A stretch of DNA of 64,000 bases from Bacillota bacterium (GTDB taxonomy: Bacteria; Bacillota; Clostridia; Christensenellales; Aristaeellaceae), in the NCBI GenBank assembly GCA_023416585.1, contig JAEZHM010000043.1:1-64000 (forward strand), written 5' to 3'. This document shows positions 9,396 through 17,763 of the stretch, one piece after another (the first letter of the stretch is position 1; each line of letters begins with the position of its first letter). Made by a program: the position numbers and the translations under genes. The notes beneath the pieces were generated by a model, which was not told the DNA's origin, searched no databases, and saw only the letters and a list, made by a program, of their open reading frames with translations.

Positions 9396-10253
9396 TTAGC
9401 CCTTGGCGCCGCTGGAGATGGCAATGCCGTTGATAATGTAATCCTGAGCCAGGAAGAAAAGCACCAGAACCGGCAGCATAATCAGCAGCGTTGCCGCCAT
9501 AAGCAGGTTCCACTTGCTTACATAAAGGCCTTTAAAGAAGGAGATACCCAGGGACAATGTAAATTTGGAGCTGTCGTACAGGTAGATCAGCGGGCCGTTG
9601 AAATCGTTCCAGCCGCCCATGAAAGTGAACACGGTAATGGCGGTGAGCACAGGCTTGCACATGGGCATCATGATGCTTGCATAAGTCCTTATGGGGCTCG
9701 CCCCGTCGATAGTGGCCGCCTCGTCAAAATCCTTGGGGATCCCGCCCATGTATTGGCGAAGAAGAAAGATGTTGAAGCCGCTTACGGCAAAGAAAGCGGG
9801 AACAATCAATGGCAGGGGCGAGCCTACCCACCCCAGCATCCTGAACATTAAAAACTGCGGGATCATGGTGATCTGTCCAGGCAGCATCATGGTAGCCAGC
9901 AGGATCAGGAACCAAATGCGCTTGCCCTTGAACTGAAACCGGGAAAAGCCATAAGCCACCAGGGAACAGGTTACCACCATGCCAATCACGTTGGGGATGA
10001 CAATCTTCAAAGTATTCCATAAGTAAAGGAAAAATGGGATGGATGTGATCGCCTTGGCGAAATTGCCCCACGCAAGCCAGGTTGGAAAGAACTGACCGGA
10101 ATAGATTTCACCGTCTGGCTTCAGCGCCATGCACACGGTCCATACCAAGGGAATCAGGATGATCACGGCGCCGGCCAGCAATACAGCCATGGCCAGAATC
10201 CTTGCGATCCTGCGGGCGGCCTGATAAAAACGGCCCCTTCTATTTGCCGACAA
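9396..10253 (-). CDS. CUT1 sugar ABC transporter permease (MalG type)
   Basis: A 285-residue inner-membrane permease with about six hydrophobic segments. The EAA loop that docks the ATPase reads DFDEAATIDGASPIRTY followed by a PMCKP ending. The start is TTG at 10253, placed by GGGAGGG seven nt upstream; no ATG fits. It pairs with the MalF-type gene 18 bp upstream. No ATPase gene is present, so a shared MsmK/UgpC-like ATPase elsewhere is expected. Confidence 0.9.
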   Translation of the reverse strand: MSANRRGRFYQAARRIARILAMAVLLAGAVIILIPLVWTVCMALKPDGEIYSGQFFPTWLAWGNFAKAITSIPFFLYLWNTLKIVIPNVIGMVVTCSLVAYGFSRFQFKGKRIWFLILLATMMLPGQITMIPQFLMFRMLGWVGSPLPLIVPAFFAVSGFNIFLLRQYMGGIPKDFDEAATIDGASPIRTYASIMMPMCKPVLTAITVFTFMGGWNDFNGPLIYLYDSSKFTLSLGISFFKGLYVSKWNLLMAATLLIMLPVLVLFFLAQDYIINGIAISSGAKG

Positions 10254-10271
10254 CTCAAGTCCCTCCCCGGT

Positions 10272-11204
10272 TCATATTTTATCATCGTTCTGGTAATAGA
10301 CCCAGAAGCTGGAGCTTTTTACCACAAGCAGCGTCAGCACCATGATAATGGCAAACATGATCCAGGCCATGGCCGCTGCGTAACCCATTTGATAATCCTT
10401 ATACGCCTTGATGTACAGGTACAGATTATAGAAAAGCGTGGAATTTAAAGGTCCGCCTTCCGTCATCACAAACGCTTGGGTGAAATACTGGAACGAGCCG
10501 ATGATCGCTATAACAATATTGAAAAAAACCGTGGGGGATATAAGCGGCAGCGTGATCCGGAAAAACCGCTGGAGACCCGTCGCGCCGTCGATCTCCGCCG
10601 CCTCGTAAATTTCCTCGCTCACGCCCTGCAGGCCGGACAGGTAGATGATCATGGTATTGCCTATCCCCCACACCCCCATGATAACCAGCGCATACAGGGA
10701 GGTTTTGGGGTTGTTCAGCCATGCCGGGCCTTTGATCCCAATCAATGCCAGCGCCTGGTTCAATAGGCCTGATTCCCCGAAGATCTGTGTCCAGATCATG
10801 GAGGAAGCGATCACGGGAATAATGTAGGGCAAAAAATAAATAAGCCGGAAGGCCTTCATAAAACGGATGCGCATATTTAAAAGCAGGGCTATGCACAGCG
10901 CTGTAATTTGATAAAAGGGGATGGAGATTAAGCAAAACTTGAAAGTAACCTCCAGCGCCTTCCAAAATTTCTTATCCGAAAAGAGTTTTTGAAAATTTCT
11001 GAAGCCCACGAATTCAATGGTCTGAAGGCCGGTGACAATGTCCCATTTGCAAAGGGACAATACGGCGGAAAATACCATGGGGATCAAGGTGAAGGCAAAA
11101 AGCCCTATCAGCCAGGGCATAATGAATGCATAACCGTACAGGTTCTGCCGCCGGGCGGAGGCGGAAACGGCGGGCCTTTGAGCGGTAGGCGCAAGCTTTG
11201 TCAA
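10272..11204 (-). CDS. CUT1 sugar ABC transporter permease (MalF type)
   Basis: A 310-residue permease with a short cytoplasmic N-terminus, about six membrane segments and the EAA loop YEAAEIDGATGLQRFFRITL. It forms the translocation pore with the downstream MalG-type subunit and imports the ligand of the binding protein at 11570-12826. The start is TTG at 11204 behind AGGAGAGG. Between it and the binding-protein gene lie repeat copy C and a long stem-loop, so it may be expressed below the binding protein. Confidence 0.9.
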   Translation of the reverse strand: MTKLAPTAQRPAVSASARRQNLYGYAFIMPWLIGLFAFTLIPMVFSAVLSLCKWDIVTGLQTIEFVGFRNFQKLFSDKKFWKALEVTFKFCLISIPFYQITALCIALLLNMRIRFMKAFRLIYFLPYIIPVIASSMIWTQIFGESGLLNQALALIGIKGPAWLNNPKTSLYALVIMGVWGIGNTMIIYLSGLQGVSEEIYEAAEIDGATGLQRFFRITLPLISPTVFFNIVIAIIGSFQYFTQAFVMTEGGPLNSTLFYNLYLYIKAYKDYQMGYAAAMAWIMFAIIMVLTLLVVKSSSFWVYYQNDDKI

Positions 11205-11273
11205 TACAACCTCTCCTTCCTTTCTTACCGGCAGGAGCGTAAAAATTCAAGATAAGGATGGTCTTTTAACGAA

Positions 11274-11309
11274 AGCCGGGCCGGAAAGGCGGACCTTTCA
11301 GGCCCGGCT
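11274..11309 (-). promoter_or_regulatory. Intercistronic stem-loop after binding-protein gene 1
   Basis: AGCCGGGCC (11274-11282) pairs with GGCCCGGCT (11301-11309), and inside these GAAAGG pairs with CCTTTC, giving a long GC-rich stem. There is no T-tract, so mRNA 3'-end protection or partial attenuation is more likely than full termination. Confidence 0.7.
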
Positions 11310-11394
11310 GATGATTAACGAAGCGGGGGCGCAGCGAACACCGCGACGATTGAGCCTGATGGGAGCACCTCCCTCAAGAGGGAGGCTTCCCAAA

Positions 11395-11520
11395 AGGCTT
11401 CCCCTTGAGGGGAAGCTGTCGACGAAGGAGACTGATGAGGTGTCATCAGTGGCTCCGACATTTGCAACCAAACACCTCATCCGGCGCCGCGGCGCCACCT
11501 TCCCTTTAAGGGGAAGGCTT
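11395..11520 (+). repeat. MITE-like palindromic repeat, copy C (forward)
   Basis: The arms run from AGGCTTCCCCTTGAGGGG to GAGACTGATGAGGTG and from CACCTCATCCGGCGC to AAGGGGAAGGCTT. Immediately left, at about 11325-11394, lies related sequence with GCGACGATTGAGCC and CTCCCTCAAGAGGGAGGCTT, part of the nested module also seen in copies E and G. Confidence 0.85.
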
Positions 11521-11569
11521 TACAGTGTGTTATTCACACATGCTCACCTATAGGATGATTCTTAAAAAG

Positions 11570-12826
11570 TTATTCTGCCAGCGCCTCGGCCACCTGGGCC
11601 ACGGCATCCTTCAGAATCTGTTCCGTGGTGCCATCATTGAAGATCATGCGCTGCAGAGCGGCATCAAAGGCGGCAGCGGCGGGATTGCCAACCTTGGAGC
11701 GCAGGCCCACGGGCTGCACGCCGTAATTCAGGGACTCGATCAGGCCCTGGGCGTTTTCGCCGATGTTGGCTTTGAGCGTCTCCAGCTGGGCGTCGATGGT
11801 GGGCAGCACGGCGGAGTACTGCACTTTAAGTGCCGTGCATTCCGCGCCGGTGAGGGCCTTGATGACTTCCCAGGCCGCTTCGGGGTTCTTGCAGCGGCTG
11901 CCGATGGCATAGGCGGAAGCGCACAGATATTCCTGATGGTTTCCAGGCACAAGGGCGGTGCCATAGTTGCACTTGGCATTGTCCAGGCCGGACTTCATCC
12001 AGCCGCCGTTGATGGTCATAGCCAGGTTGCCGTTTACAAACATGGCGGTGGAATCGCCGAAGGTGTCAAGGTCGGCAGCGGAGGGAGAGATGCGCTCGTC
12101 GCCCACGCTCATGGCCACATACTGTTCCATCGCTTTGGCCACTTCGGGGCTGTTAAGGTAGCCTTCCACAGTGGTTCCATCGGGGCTCAGGATCTCCAGA
12201 CCCTGGGACTGCATGTAGGTGAGCACCGCGTATGTCCAGCTTTGGGCGTTGAAGCCGAAGGACTTGTAGGTGCCGTCAGCGTTTTTCACGGTGAGCTTCT
12301 TGGCGGCGGCAATCAGGTCATCCCAGGTCCAGTCGCTGGTGGGATAGCTTACGCCGTTTGCGTCAAACACGTCCTTGTTGAACCACAGGCACAGGGGGTT
12401 ATAGTCCCGCACCAGGTAGTACTGCTGGCCGCCTATCTTGCCCATGTTGAAGATGGATTCGGCCATCTCGTTCTTCCAGCTGGTATCGGCGGCAATCAGG
12501 TCGTCCATGGGACGGGCCAGAGATTTGTCGACCCACTTGTAGAAATCGCCTTCGCCGGAAGCGAAGATGTCATACCCTTCGCCGGAGGAGAAGGAGGTGG
12601 TCAAGCGGTCGCCATAGCCGTCGCCGGGAACCACATCATAGACTACCTGGATGTTCTTGTCGTTCTCGGCGTTGAATTTGTCGATGATCATCTTTTCCGG
12701 GTCGTTTTCGGTGACTTCGCCCCAGTGGGTCACGGTGATGACGATTTTGTCGGAGCTTGCCAGAGCAACGCCGCTCAGGCTAAGCAGCATCGCCAGGCAC
12801 AGGGTCAGGGCTACCAGCTTTTTCAT
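11570..12826 (-). CDS. Sugar ABC transporter solute-binding protein 1
   Basis: A 418-residue family 1 extracellular solute-binding protein. The N-terminus has a basic MKK, a hydrophobic core and an ALA cleavage site near residue 23, with no lipobox cysteine, so it should be released rather than lipid-anchored. The mature part has the two-lobe pattern (ITVTHWGEVTENDPEKMIIDKF, later CLWFNKDVFDANGVSYP and ALVPGNHQEYL). It delivers an oligosaccharide, probably a glucoside given the GH65 and six-hairpin enzymes downstream, to the permease pair. The start is ATG at 12826 after AGGAGGAAG. Two LacI-type palindromes lie 34 and about 150 bp upstream, so it should be repressed by the adjacent regulator. 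Confidence 0.9.
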   Translation of the reverse strand: MKKLVALTLCLAMLLSLSGVALASSDKIVITVTHWGEVTENDPEKMIIDKFNAENDKNIQVVYDVVPGDGYGDRLTTSFSSGEGYDIFASGEGDFYKWVDKSLARPMDDLIAADTSWKNEMAESIFNMGKIGGQQYYLVRDYNPLCLWFNKDVFDANGVSYPTSDWTWDDLIAAAKKLTVKNADGTYKSFGFNAQSWTYAVLTYMQSQGLEILSPDGTTVEGYLNSPEVAKAMEQYVAMSVGDERISPSAADLDTFGDSTAMFVNGNLAMTINGGWMKSGLDNAKCNYGTALVPGNHQEYLCASAYAIGSRCKNPEAAWEVIKALTGAECTALKVQYSAVLPTIDAQLETLKANIGENAQGLIESLNYGVQPVGLRSKVGNPAAAAFDAALQRMIFNDGTTEQILKDAVAQVAEALAE

Positions 12827-12859
12827 GGGTTCTTCCTCCTTGATATTATACTATCTGTA

Positions 12860-12875
12860 GCAAAAACGTTTTTGC
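12860..12875. promoter_or_regulatory. LacI-family operator O1
   Basis: GCAAAAACGTTTTTGC is a perfect 16-bp palindrome with the central CG typical of LacI-family sites. It lies 34 bp upstream of the binding-protein start. Confidence 0.9.
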
Positions 12876-12977
12876 AATTCACGTCGTTCTTCTCTCCCGG
12901 TGAAAAATATACAGTATTCACCAGCGGAGGAAAAAATAATGAAAAAGCGGAACGCTTTGCCGAGATCCATGGAATAA

Positions 12978-12991
12978 CAAAAACGTTTTTG
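12978..12991. promoter_or_regulatory. LacI-family operator O2
   Basis: CAAAAACGTTTTTG is a perfect 14-bp palindrome with the same core as O1. Its centre is 117 bp from that of O1, close to a whole number of helical turns, and it lies just past the end of the lacI-type gene. Confidence 0.88.
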
Positions 12992-13015
12992 AGATCGGCT
13001 GAAAAAAGAACCTTT

Positions 13016-14044
13016 TCAGCCGCCGGTATAAGGCTTCACCGAAAGCCGTTCCACAAGACGGTGCGGTAAAACGCGATGGCCGTTGGCAGCGCTGCCCTGC
13101 ATCATCTCATGCAGCAAAGCCGCGCTTTCATACCCTATCTGCCGCATGTTCTGGCTGACGGTGGTAAGGCTCGGTATGGTAAACTCGCAAATCGCCAGGC
13201 CATCAAAACCGGTGATAGAAAAATCGTCCGGCACGGAATAGCCGCTGTCCCGCACAGCCCGCATAGCGCCAAGAGCCATGATATCGCTGAAGCACATCAG
13301 CGCGGTGGCATGCCCCTTGCCATGAGAGGCAAGATAAGCGCGGATCTTTTTATAAGCGATGTCCTCGCTGAAATCACAAGGCAGTATCCGGTCTTCCGTC
13401 AGGGGGATGCCGGCCTCCTCAAAGGCCGCCTGCACGCCGGACATACGTTCCATGTTCACCGCGGCGTTCATTTTACCGCCCACCACCATGATACGGCGGT
13501 GGCCCCTTGCGATCAGGTACCTGGCCATTTCTTTCGCGGCTGCGGTATTGTCTACCGACACCCAGCCCGCCGTTTTGCTGATGATGGGCACATCAATGGC
13601 CACGCTGGGAATTTTCGAATCGATCAATTCCGCCAGGTACACATCGTCCGTGGTGATGCCGCTGAGTATTGCGCCGGAAAGGCTGTGCTCCTTGCAAAAC
13701 TGAGTATAGGTACGGCTGCGCTGCTCCTTGGAATCGGTGGTGTACAGCGCCACCTCCAGCCTGCTGGAAAGAGCATATTCAAAAACACCCTGCAATATGA
13801 GGTACACACCGTTGTCCCGGCTGTCGCCCTCCAGCAAGCCGGATATGATCAGGCCGATATTGGGGGGTTTTTTCGCAGAAAGGCTGCGGGCGCTGACGTT
13901 GGGGGTATAGTTGAGCTCCCTGGCCGCGTTCACGATGCGCTCCTTGGTTTCCGGCTTAATGTCGGAATAGCCGTTGAATGCCCGTGATACCGTTCCGATG
14001 GTTACCCCCGCGCGGAGCGCCACTTCCTTGATGGTTGCAGCCAA
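13016..14044 (-). CDS. LacI-family transcriptional regulator 1
   Basis: A 342-residue repressor. The N-terminal helix-turn-helix reads TIKEVALRAGVTIGTVSRAFNG and is followed by the hinge NVSARSLSAKK and a periplasmic-binding-protein-like effector domain ending in TGFDGLAICEFTIPSLTTVSQ. The start is placed at TTG 14044, nine nt after AAAGGGG; this gives the usual LacI N-terminus. A longer frame begins at a TTG inside operator O3 without a ribosome site. It should sense a sugar from the downstream operon and bind O1, O2 and its own O3, so it is probably autoregulated. Confidence 0.9.
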   Translation of the reverse strand: MAATIKEVALRAGVTIGTVSRAFNGYSDIKPETKERIVNAARELNYTPNVSARSLSAKKPPNIGLIISGLLEGDSRDNGVYLILQGVFEYALSSRLEVALYTTDSKEQRSRTYTQFCKEHSLSGAILSGITTDDVYLAELIDSKIPSVAIDVPIISKTAGWVSVDNTAAAKEMARYLIARGHRRIMVVGGKMNAAVNMERMSGVQAAFEEAGIPLTEDRILPCDFSEDIAYKKIRAYLASHGKGHATALMCFSDIMALGAMRAVRDSGYSVPDDFSITGFDGLAICEFTIPSLTTVSQNMRQIGYESAALLHEMMQGSAANGHRVLPHRLVERLSVKPYTGG

Positions 14045-14094
14045 AACATCGTTCCCCTTTGCTGTCTTCTTCGGCCGTTTGTGCTTTCTGGTTT

Positions 14095-14110
14095 GCAAAA
14101 ACGTTTTTGC
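14095..14110. promoter_or_regulatory. LacI-family operator O3 (autoregulatory)
   Basis: GCAAAAACGTTTTTGC, identical to O1, lies between the lacI-type promoter at 14123-14151 and its start at 14044. In this position it would block early elongation. Confidence 0.9.
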
Positions 14111-14122
14111 ATTTGTGGGATC

Positions 14123-14151
14123 ATTATAACATCGGTTCTTCCGCTTGTAAA
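14123..14151 (-). promoter_or_regulatory. Sigma-A promoter of LacI regulator 1
   Basis: On the minus strand TTTACA (14151-14146) and TATAAT (14128-14123) are separated by exactly 17 nt. The predicted transcript starts near 14116, about 70 nt before the chosen start codon. Confidence 0.8.
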
Positions 14152-14188
14152 GAGAGGTGTGGGATTTTTTTGTATCACTGTGTATGTG

Positions 14189-15031
14189 CTACCCCTTGAT
14201 TCCGGTGGATGCCACCGAGGCCGTGACCTGCTCCTGGGCAAACATATACAATAGGATGCCCGGTAGCACCACGATTGTCAGCGCGGCAAACATGCGCGTA
14301 TAGTCATAGGAAAACGCCTGATTGAAAAAGCTAAGCGCCACCGGCAGCGTCCTGTTTGAGGCGGAGGATGTAAGCAGCGCCGCGTAAAAGTACTCGTTCC
14401 AGTTGCCAAGGAACATCATCACCCCGGCCGTGGTCAGGCCCGTTTTGGCCAAGGGAAGGTTGATAGTAAAAAAGGTGCGCAAAAAGCCGGCGCCGTCGAT
14501 AGTGGCTGCCTCGTTCAGTTCATAAGGAACAGCCATGAAGGTGGAGCGCAATATGAACATGGACATGGCTAAGCCCCCGGACAGGTATACCAACATCAGC
14601 CCCAGCTTTGTGTCATACAGCGACAGGTTCATGATAATAGAGAATATAGGCTGCGTGCGCGTGTGCCCCGGCACCAATAAGGTCAGGGTAAACAGCGCGT
14701 AAAACAGATTCTTGCCTGGAAAGCGGAACTTGGCGATTACGTAAGCCCCCATGGCGTATAACAGCAGCGATCCCACCGTAGGCAGGATGGATACCAGAAG
14801 CGAGTTCATAAAATAATGCAGCAAATCATACTGGCGCAAAACGGACCCGTAGGCCTCAAAGCTGAACATGTCCGGCAGTGAAAAGGGGGATGTAAGGATC
14901 GCGCCGTTGCTTTTAAAGGAGGACATGATCACCCAAAGTATGGGAAACACAGACACGACGACAATGAACAGCAAAAACGCATACCCGAAGATGCGGTATA
15001 CATAAAAGCCCAGGTTCTTTGTTCTGATCAT
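14189..15031 (-). CDS. CUT1 sugar ABC transporter permease (MalG type)
   Basis: A 280-residue membrane protein with about six hydrophobic segments and the EAA loop YELNEAATIDGAGFLRTFFTINLPL. It is the last gene of the second sugar ABC operon and follows its MalF-type partner by 17 bp. The ATG start has GAGAGG upstream. The operon contains no hydrolase or catabolic gene, so its ligand gets no hint from neighbours. Confidence 0.9.
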   Translation of the reverse strand: MIRTKNLGFYVYRIFGYAFLLFIVVVSVFPILWVIMSSFKSNGAILTSPFSLPDMFSFEAYGSVLRQYDLLHYFMNSLLVSILPTVGSLLLYAMGAYVIAKFRFPGKNLFYALFTLTLLVPGHTRTQPIFSIIMNLSLYDTKLGLMLVYLSGGLAMSMFILRSTFMAVPYELNEAATIDGAGFLRTFFTINLPLAKTGLTTAGVMMFLGNWNEYFYAALLTSSASNRTLPVALSFFNQAFSYDYTRMFAALTIVVLPGILLYMFAQEQVTASVASTGIKG

Positions 15032-15048
15032 AACCGTTTCCTCTCTCC

Positions 15049-15942
15049 TTAATACACGGCGTCGTTTAGGCGGAAGGTCCGCTTGACCAGAAGCAATAAC
15101 AGTATGCCTATGATGAACATAATAAGCGCCACAGCGTTGGCCATGCCGTAGCGCATATCCGTAATGCTATTGACAAGCAGGATAGGCAGGTTCATGGTAT
15201 CGTTGCCCGGGCCGCCCCTTGTGGTCAGGGAAATCGCCTCATACATGCTGATGCGGGCTGTGCCCGAGCAGATGATGGCTGTGCCGATGGAATTACGGCA
15301 CAGGGGAAGCTTGATGAATCTCGTCACTTGCCATCCATCCGCGCCATCGATATAGGCGGCCTCATACAGCTCCTGGGGAATGGCCATCAAATCAGCCAGT
15401 ACCAGAAGGGAGACGATTACCGCATAAAACAGCCAGGTATACGTAACCGCAGCAAACGCCGCCGGCGACTCGAAAAACCAGTTGACGGAAAAGGAAGGGT
15501 TTACGATCCTGATCAGGTTATTTAATAGGCCGTAGTCATTGTTGAACACGAACCGGTAGATCATAGCCCAGGCGGCGGCGGAGATCACATTGGGGATCAT
15601 GTATACAGCCCGCACGAATTTCCAGCCGCGGAAACGGTCAAACATCAAAAATGCCACGACCATGCCGATCAGCACATGGATCGTCATGGAGATGATGCCC
15701 CACAACGACAGGTTGCGGAGGGCAAAGCGAAAACTCTCCCGGCCAAACAGGCGCGTGAAGTTTTGAAACCCAACGTATGCGGGCTTGTTGAATCCATCCC
15801 AGTTGGCAAACGCCGTAAAAATCACGGTCAGGATAGGCGTCAGATAAAAGATCAGAAAAATGACAAGCGTCGGCAGTAAAAACAGATAGATGCTGGGCAG
15901 CGCCCTCCGCTCCAGCCTGGAGAGCCTATGCCGGTTGGCCAT
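15049..15942 (-). CDS. CUT1 sugar ABC transporter permease (MalF type)
   Basis: A 297-residue permease with about six membrane segments and the EAA loop YEAAYIDGADGWQVTRFIKL. The start is ATG at 15942 (MANRHRLSRLE) behind a GGGGGG ribosome site; a frame extending to 16053 has no such site and reads into repeat-rich DNA. It lies downstream of binding protein 2, separated by 351 bp that hold a stem-loop and a repeat. Confidence 0.9.
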   Translation of the reverse strand: MANRHRLSRLERRALPSIYLFLLPTLVIFLIFYLTPILTVIFTAFANWDGFNKPAYVGFQNFTRLFGRESFRFALRNLSLWGIISMTIHVLIGMVVAFLMFDRFRGWKFVRAVYMIPNVISAAAWAMIYRFVFNNDYGLLNNLIRIVNPSFSVNWFFESPAAFAAVTYTWLFYAVIVSLLVLADLMAIPQELYEAAYIDGADGWQVTRFIKLPLCRNSIGTAIICSGTARISMYEAISLTTRGGPGNDTMNLPILLVNSITDMRYGMANAVALIMFIIGILLLLLVKRTFRLNDAVY

Positions 15943-16057
15943 ACATATCCCCCCCGGATTCGAAAAAGTGGGTGTGCCAGTTTTTCGATTTGCATGTGGA
16001 TTAAAGTTAAGAATAGATACCAATAATGCCAAATGGATGTAAATGACTGCCACTTAA

Positions 16058-16164
16058 CCTCCTACCGCCGCCTGCGGGCGGCACCTCCCTCCAGAGGGAG
16101 GCTTTGGGGAAAGGCTCCCTCTTGGAGGGTAAGGGTGCTGCCGACGAAGGAGACTGGGGGAGGT
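16058..16164. repeat. Degenerate relative of the MITE-like repeat, copy D
   Basis: It contains CACCTCCCTCCAGAGGGAGG, then GGCTCCCTCTTGGAGGG, then GCCGACGAAGGAGACTG and GGGGGAGG. The GACGAAGGAGACTG word is shared with the main family; the CTCCCT arms and the CGCCGCCTGCGGGCGGC hairpin resemble the right end of copy E. Confidence 0.65.
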
Positions 16165-16244
16165 CATCGGTACCAGCATCAAATGCCATCTACAAGGTAG
16201 TCTTGATCCAATAAGGCTGCAGTTTTTGCCTTTTTATCAATATA

Positions 16245-16275
16245 GGCAGGCCGCCTCACACGGAAACGGCCTGCC
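16245..16275 (-). promoter_or_regulatory. Intercistronic stem-loop after binding-protein gene 2
   Basis: GGCAGGCCG (16245-16253) pairs perfectly with CGGCCTGCC (16267-16275), 19 bp after the stop of the binding protein. The following minus-strand sequence is AT-rich but lacks a clean T-run. Confidence 0.7.
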
Positions 16276-16293
16276 CGCAGATTATGAATGAAC

Positions 16294-17604
16294 TTATTCC
16301 CCCATGGCTTCCTTGGCCATCACGCCCAGCTGCGCAAGGAACTGCGCGGGGGCCAGCGACCCGTCGATCAGCTTGGGCAGCAGCGAGCCAAATCCCGTGT
16401 TGGCCACAGAGGTGGGGATGCAGTCGGCAAACGCAGGGATCAGGATGGTATCGGCATGGACAGCGCCCACATACTCATCCAGCAGCGGATTTTCCGCGGC
16501 CCGCTTTGCAAGAAACTCCTTGCTTGGGGTAAGCAAAGGCGCGGTGCCGCCTTCAGCCAGCATATAGGATTCCAGTTCGGCAGGAGAGAGAATGAAGGCG
16601 ATAAAGGCGCTGGCGCATTCCTTTTCCGCGTCAGTAGCCGTGGCGGGAATCCACCAGCCGAAGCTGCCGGAGGTACCGGATACGGCGATGTTGCCGGGGA
16701 AAACGGCGCCATGAACGGTGGAGCCGTCAAAGCCGTTGGACCATTTATCTTTGGCGTCTTTCGCAAAGTCGCCCACCATCCAGGAACCGTTGGCGATGAT
16801 GGCCGCATTGTTTGACATGAAGGCATTGGCCGCGTCGGCATATACGGCGCCAACGGTGTTGGAGGAAGCGTACTTTTGCAGCATGGCTTGAAGCTTTTCC
16901 GTAGCCGCCAAAAGAGCCGGGTGATCGAATACTGTCAGCTTATCCACCTGATGGTCGTTAAGAAGCTGCACGCCGCCTTCTTCCGCCGCAATCAGCGAGC
17001 TGAAGGTGAGCATGGTGGTCCAGGCGTTCTCCCCTGTCATGAAGGCGATCTTGTTATTGCCCAGATCTTTGAGCAGTTCTTCCCAATTTATATATTCGCC
17101 CGGCGCCTTTGTAAGAGGCAGCAGCGCCGCGTTGTAGTACAGTGTCATCGGACGCACCACATTGAAGTTCAGCGTCACGATCTTGCCGTCCGATGTTGTG
17201 TTGTAAGCCCTGTTCCATTCCGTGGTGATGGCGTCAACCTCCGGGTGCTCCTTCAGGATGCCGGACAGGTCATAGAACATGTTGTTGGGGATGACCACGT
17301 TGCGGATCCATTCCGTATCGCCGCCCTCAATCACCGGCGGAAGCTTACCCTGCAGGCCCAGTTGCTTGATCTTTTCCACATACAGGTCCTGGGTCAGCTC
17401 TTCAATGACCACGCGGTATTTGCCCTCGAACTGTTTATTGAAGCGTTCCACCTGGGGCAGGAAAAATTTCGCACCTACGTTTTCACCGGTCTTGTAATGG
17501 GGAATGGTGATCTGGATGGCTTCAGCCATCGCCGGCACGGCCAATAGCCCCATCAGCATCGTGCACAAAAGGAGTAGAGAAACAAACCGGAGTGTTTTCT
17601 TCAT
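16294..17604 (-). CDS. Sugar ABC transporter solute-binding protein 2
   Basis: A 436-residue family 1 solute-binding protein. The leader ends AMA before EAIQIT near residue 27; the cysteine at about residue 14 is inside the hydrophobic core and not in a lipobox. The mature protein starts ITIPHYKTGENVGAKFFLPQ and shows the usual two-lobe architecture. It serves the permeases at 14189-15942. The start is ATG at 17604 behind AAAGGAG. It is transcribed from the strong promoter at 17662-17690 and is divergent from LacI regulator 2, which is its probable repressor. The ligand is unknown. Confidence 0.9.
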   Translation of the reverse strand: MKKTLRFVSLLLLCTMLMGLLAVPAMAEAIQITIPHYKTGENVGAKFFLPQVERFNKQFEGKYRVVIEELTQDLYVEKIKQLGLQGKLPPVIEGGDTEWIRNVVIPNNMFYDLSGILKEHPEVDAITTEWNRAYNTTSDGKIVTLNFNVVRPMTLYYNAALLPLTKAPGEYINWEELLKDLGNNKIAFMTGENAWTTMLTFSSLIAAEEGGVQLLNDHQVDKLTVFDHPALLAATEKLQAMLQKYASSNTVGAVYADAANAFMSNNAAIIANGSWMVGDFAKDAKDKWSNGFDGSTVHGAVFPGNIAVSGTSGSFGWWIPATATDAEKECASAFIAFILSPAELESYMLAEGGTAPLLTPSKEFLAKRAAENPLLDEYVGAVHADTILIPAFADCIPTSVANTGFGSLLPKLIDGSLAPAQFLAQLGVMAKEAMGE

Positions 17605-17661
17605 GTTGAAGCTCCTTTCAGTTGTCTATGCAGGTCGTACTCGCACCTTTTTGTTATCTGC

Positions 17662-17690
17662 ATCATATCACTGTTTCTGGAAACTGTCAA
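17662..17690 (-). promoter_or_regulatory. Sigma-A promoter of the second sugar ABC operon
   Basis: On the minus strand a perfect TTGACA (17690-17685) and TATGAT (17667-17662) are exactly 17 nt apart. The spacer holds an inverted repeat (17673-17684), so a bound repressor would cover the promoter. Confidence 0.88.
17673..17684. promoter_or_regulatory. Candidate operator within the promoter spacer
   Basis: GTTTCTGGAAAC has GTTTC/GAAAC half-sites around a 2-nt centre. The same half-sites recur at 17705-17719. Confidence 0.65.
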
Positions 17691-17704
17691 CAGATTTGAG
17701 CCGT

Positions 17705-17719
17705 AGTTTCATTGAAACT
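17705..17719. promoter_or_regulatory. Candidate LacI-family operator between divergent genes
   Basis: AGTTTCATTGAAACT is a perfect 15-bp palindrome about a single central base. A further GAAACT half-site follows at 17724-17729. Confidence 0.75.
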
Positions 17720-17731
17720 TTCTGAAACTTT

Positions 17732-17743
17732 TCGTTGCAACGA
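17732..17743. promoter_or_regulatory. Candidate LacI-family operator over the lacI promoter
   Basis: TCGTTGCAACGA is a perfect 12-bp palindrome that contains the -35 hexamer TTGCAA of the plus-strand promoter, so binding would shut off the regulator's own gene. Confidence 0.75.
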
Positions 17744-17763
17744 GGCGTTATTTGTTGTATACT
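17735..17763 (+). promoter_or_regulatory. Sigma-A promoter of LacI regulator 2
   Basis: TTGCAA (17735-17740) and TATACT (17758-17763) are separated by 17 nt. The ribosome site AGGGGG begins at 17773, so the leader is very short. Confidence 0.8.

Noticed and set aside
12845..12850. TATAAT on the minus strand as the promoter of binding protein 1
   Set aside because: It abuts the ribosome site, so the transcript would start inside it; no -35 fits at 16-18 nt. The true promoter is probably between O1 and O2.
11525..13069. 514-codon plus-strand open frame
   Set aside because: It lies opposite the solute-binding protein gene, has low-complexity Gly/His/Val-rich content from codon mirroring, and lacks a ribosome site and homologous motifs.
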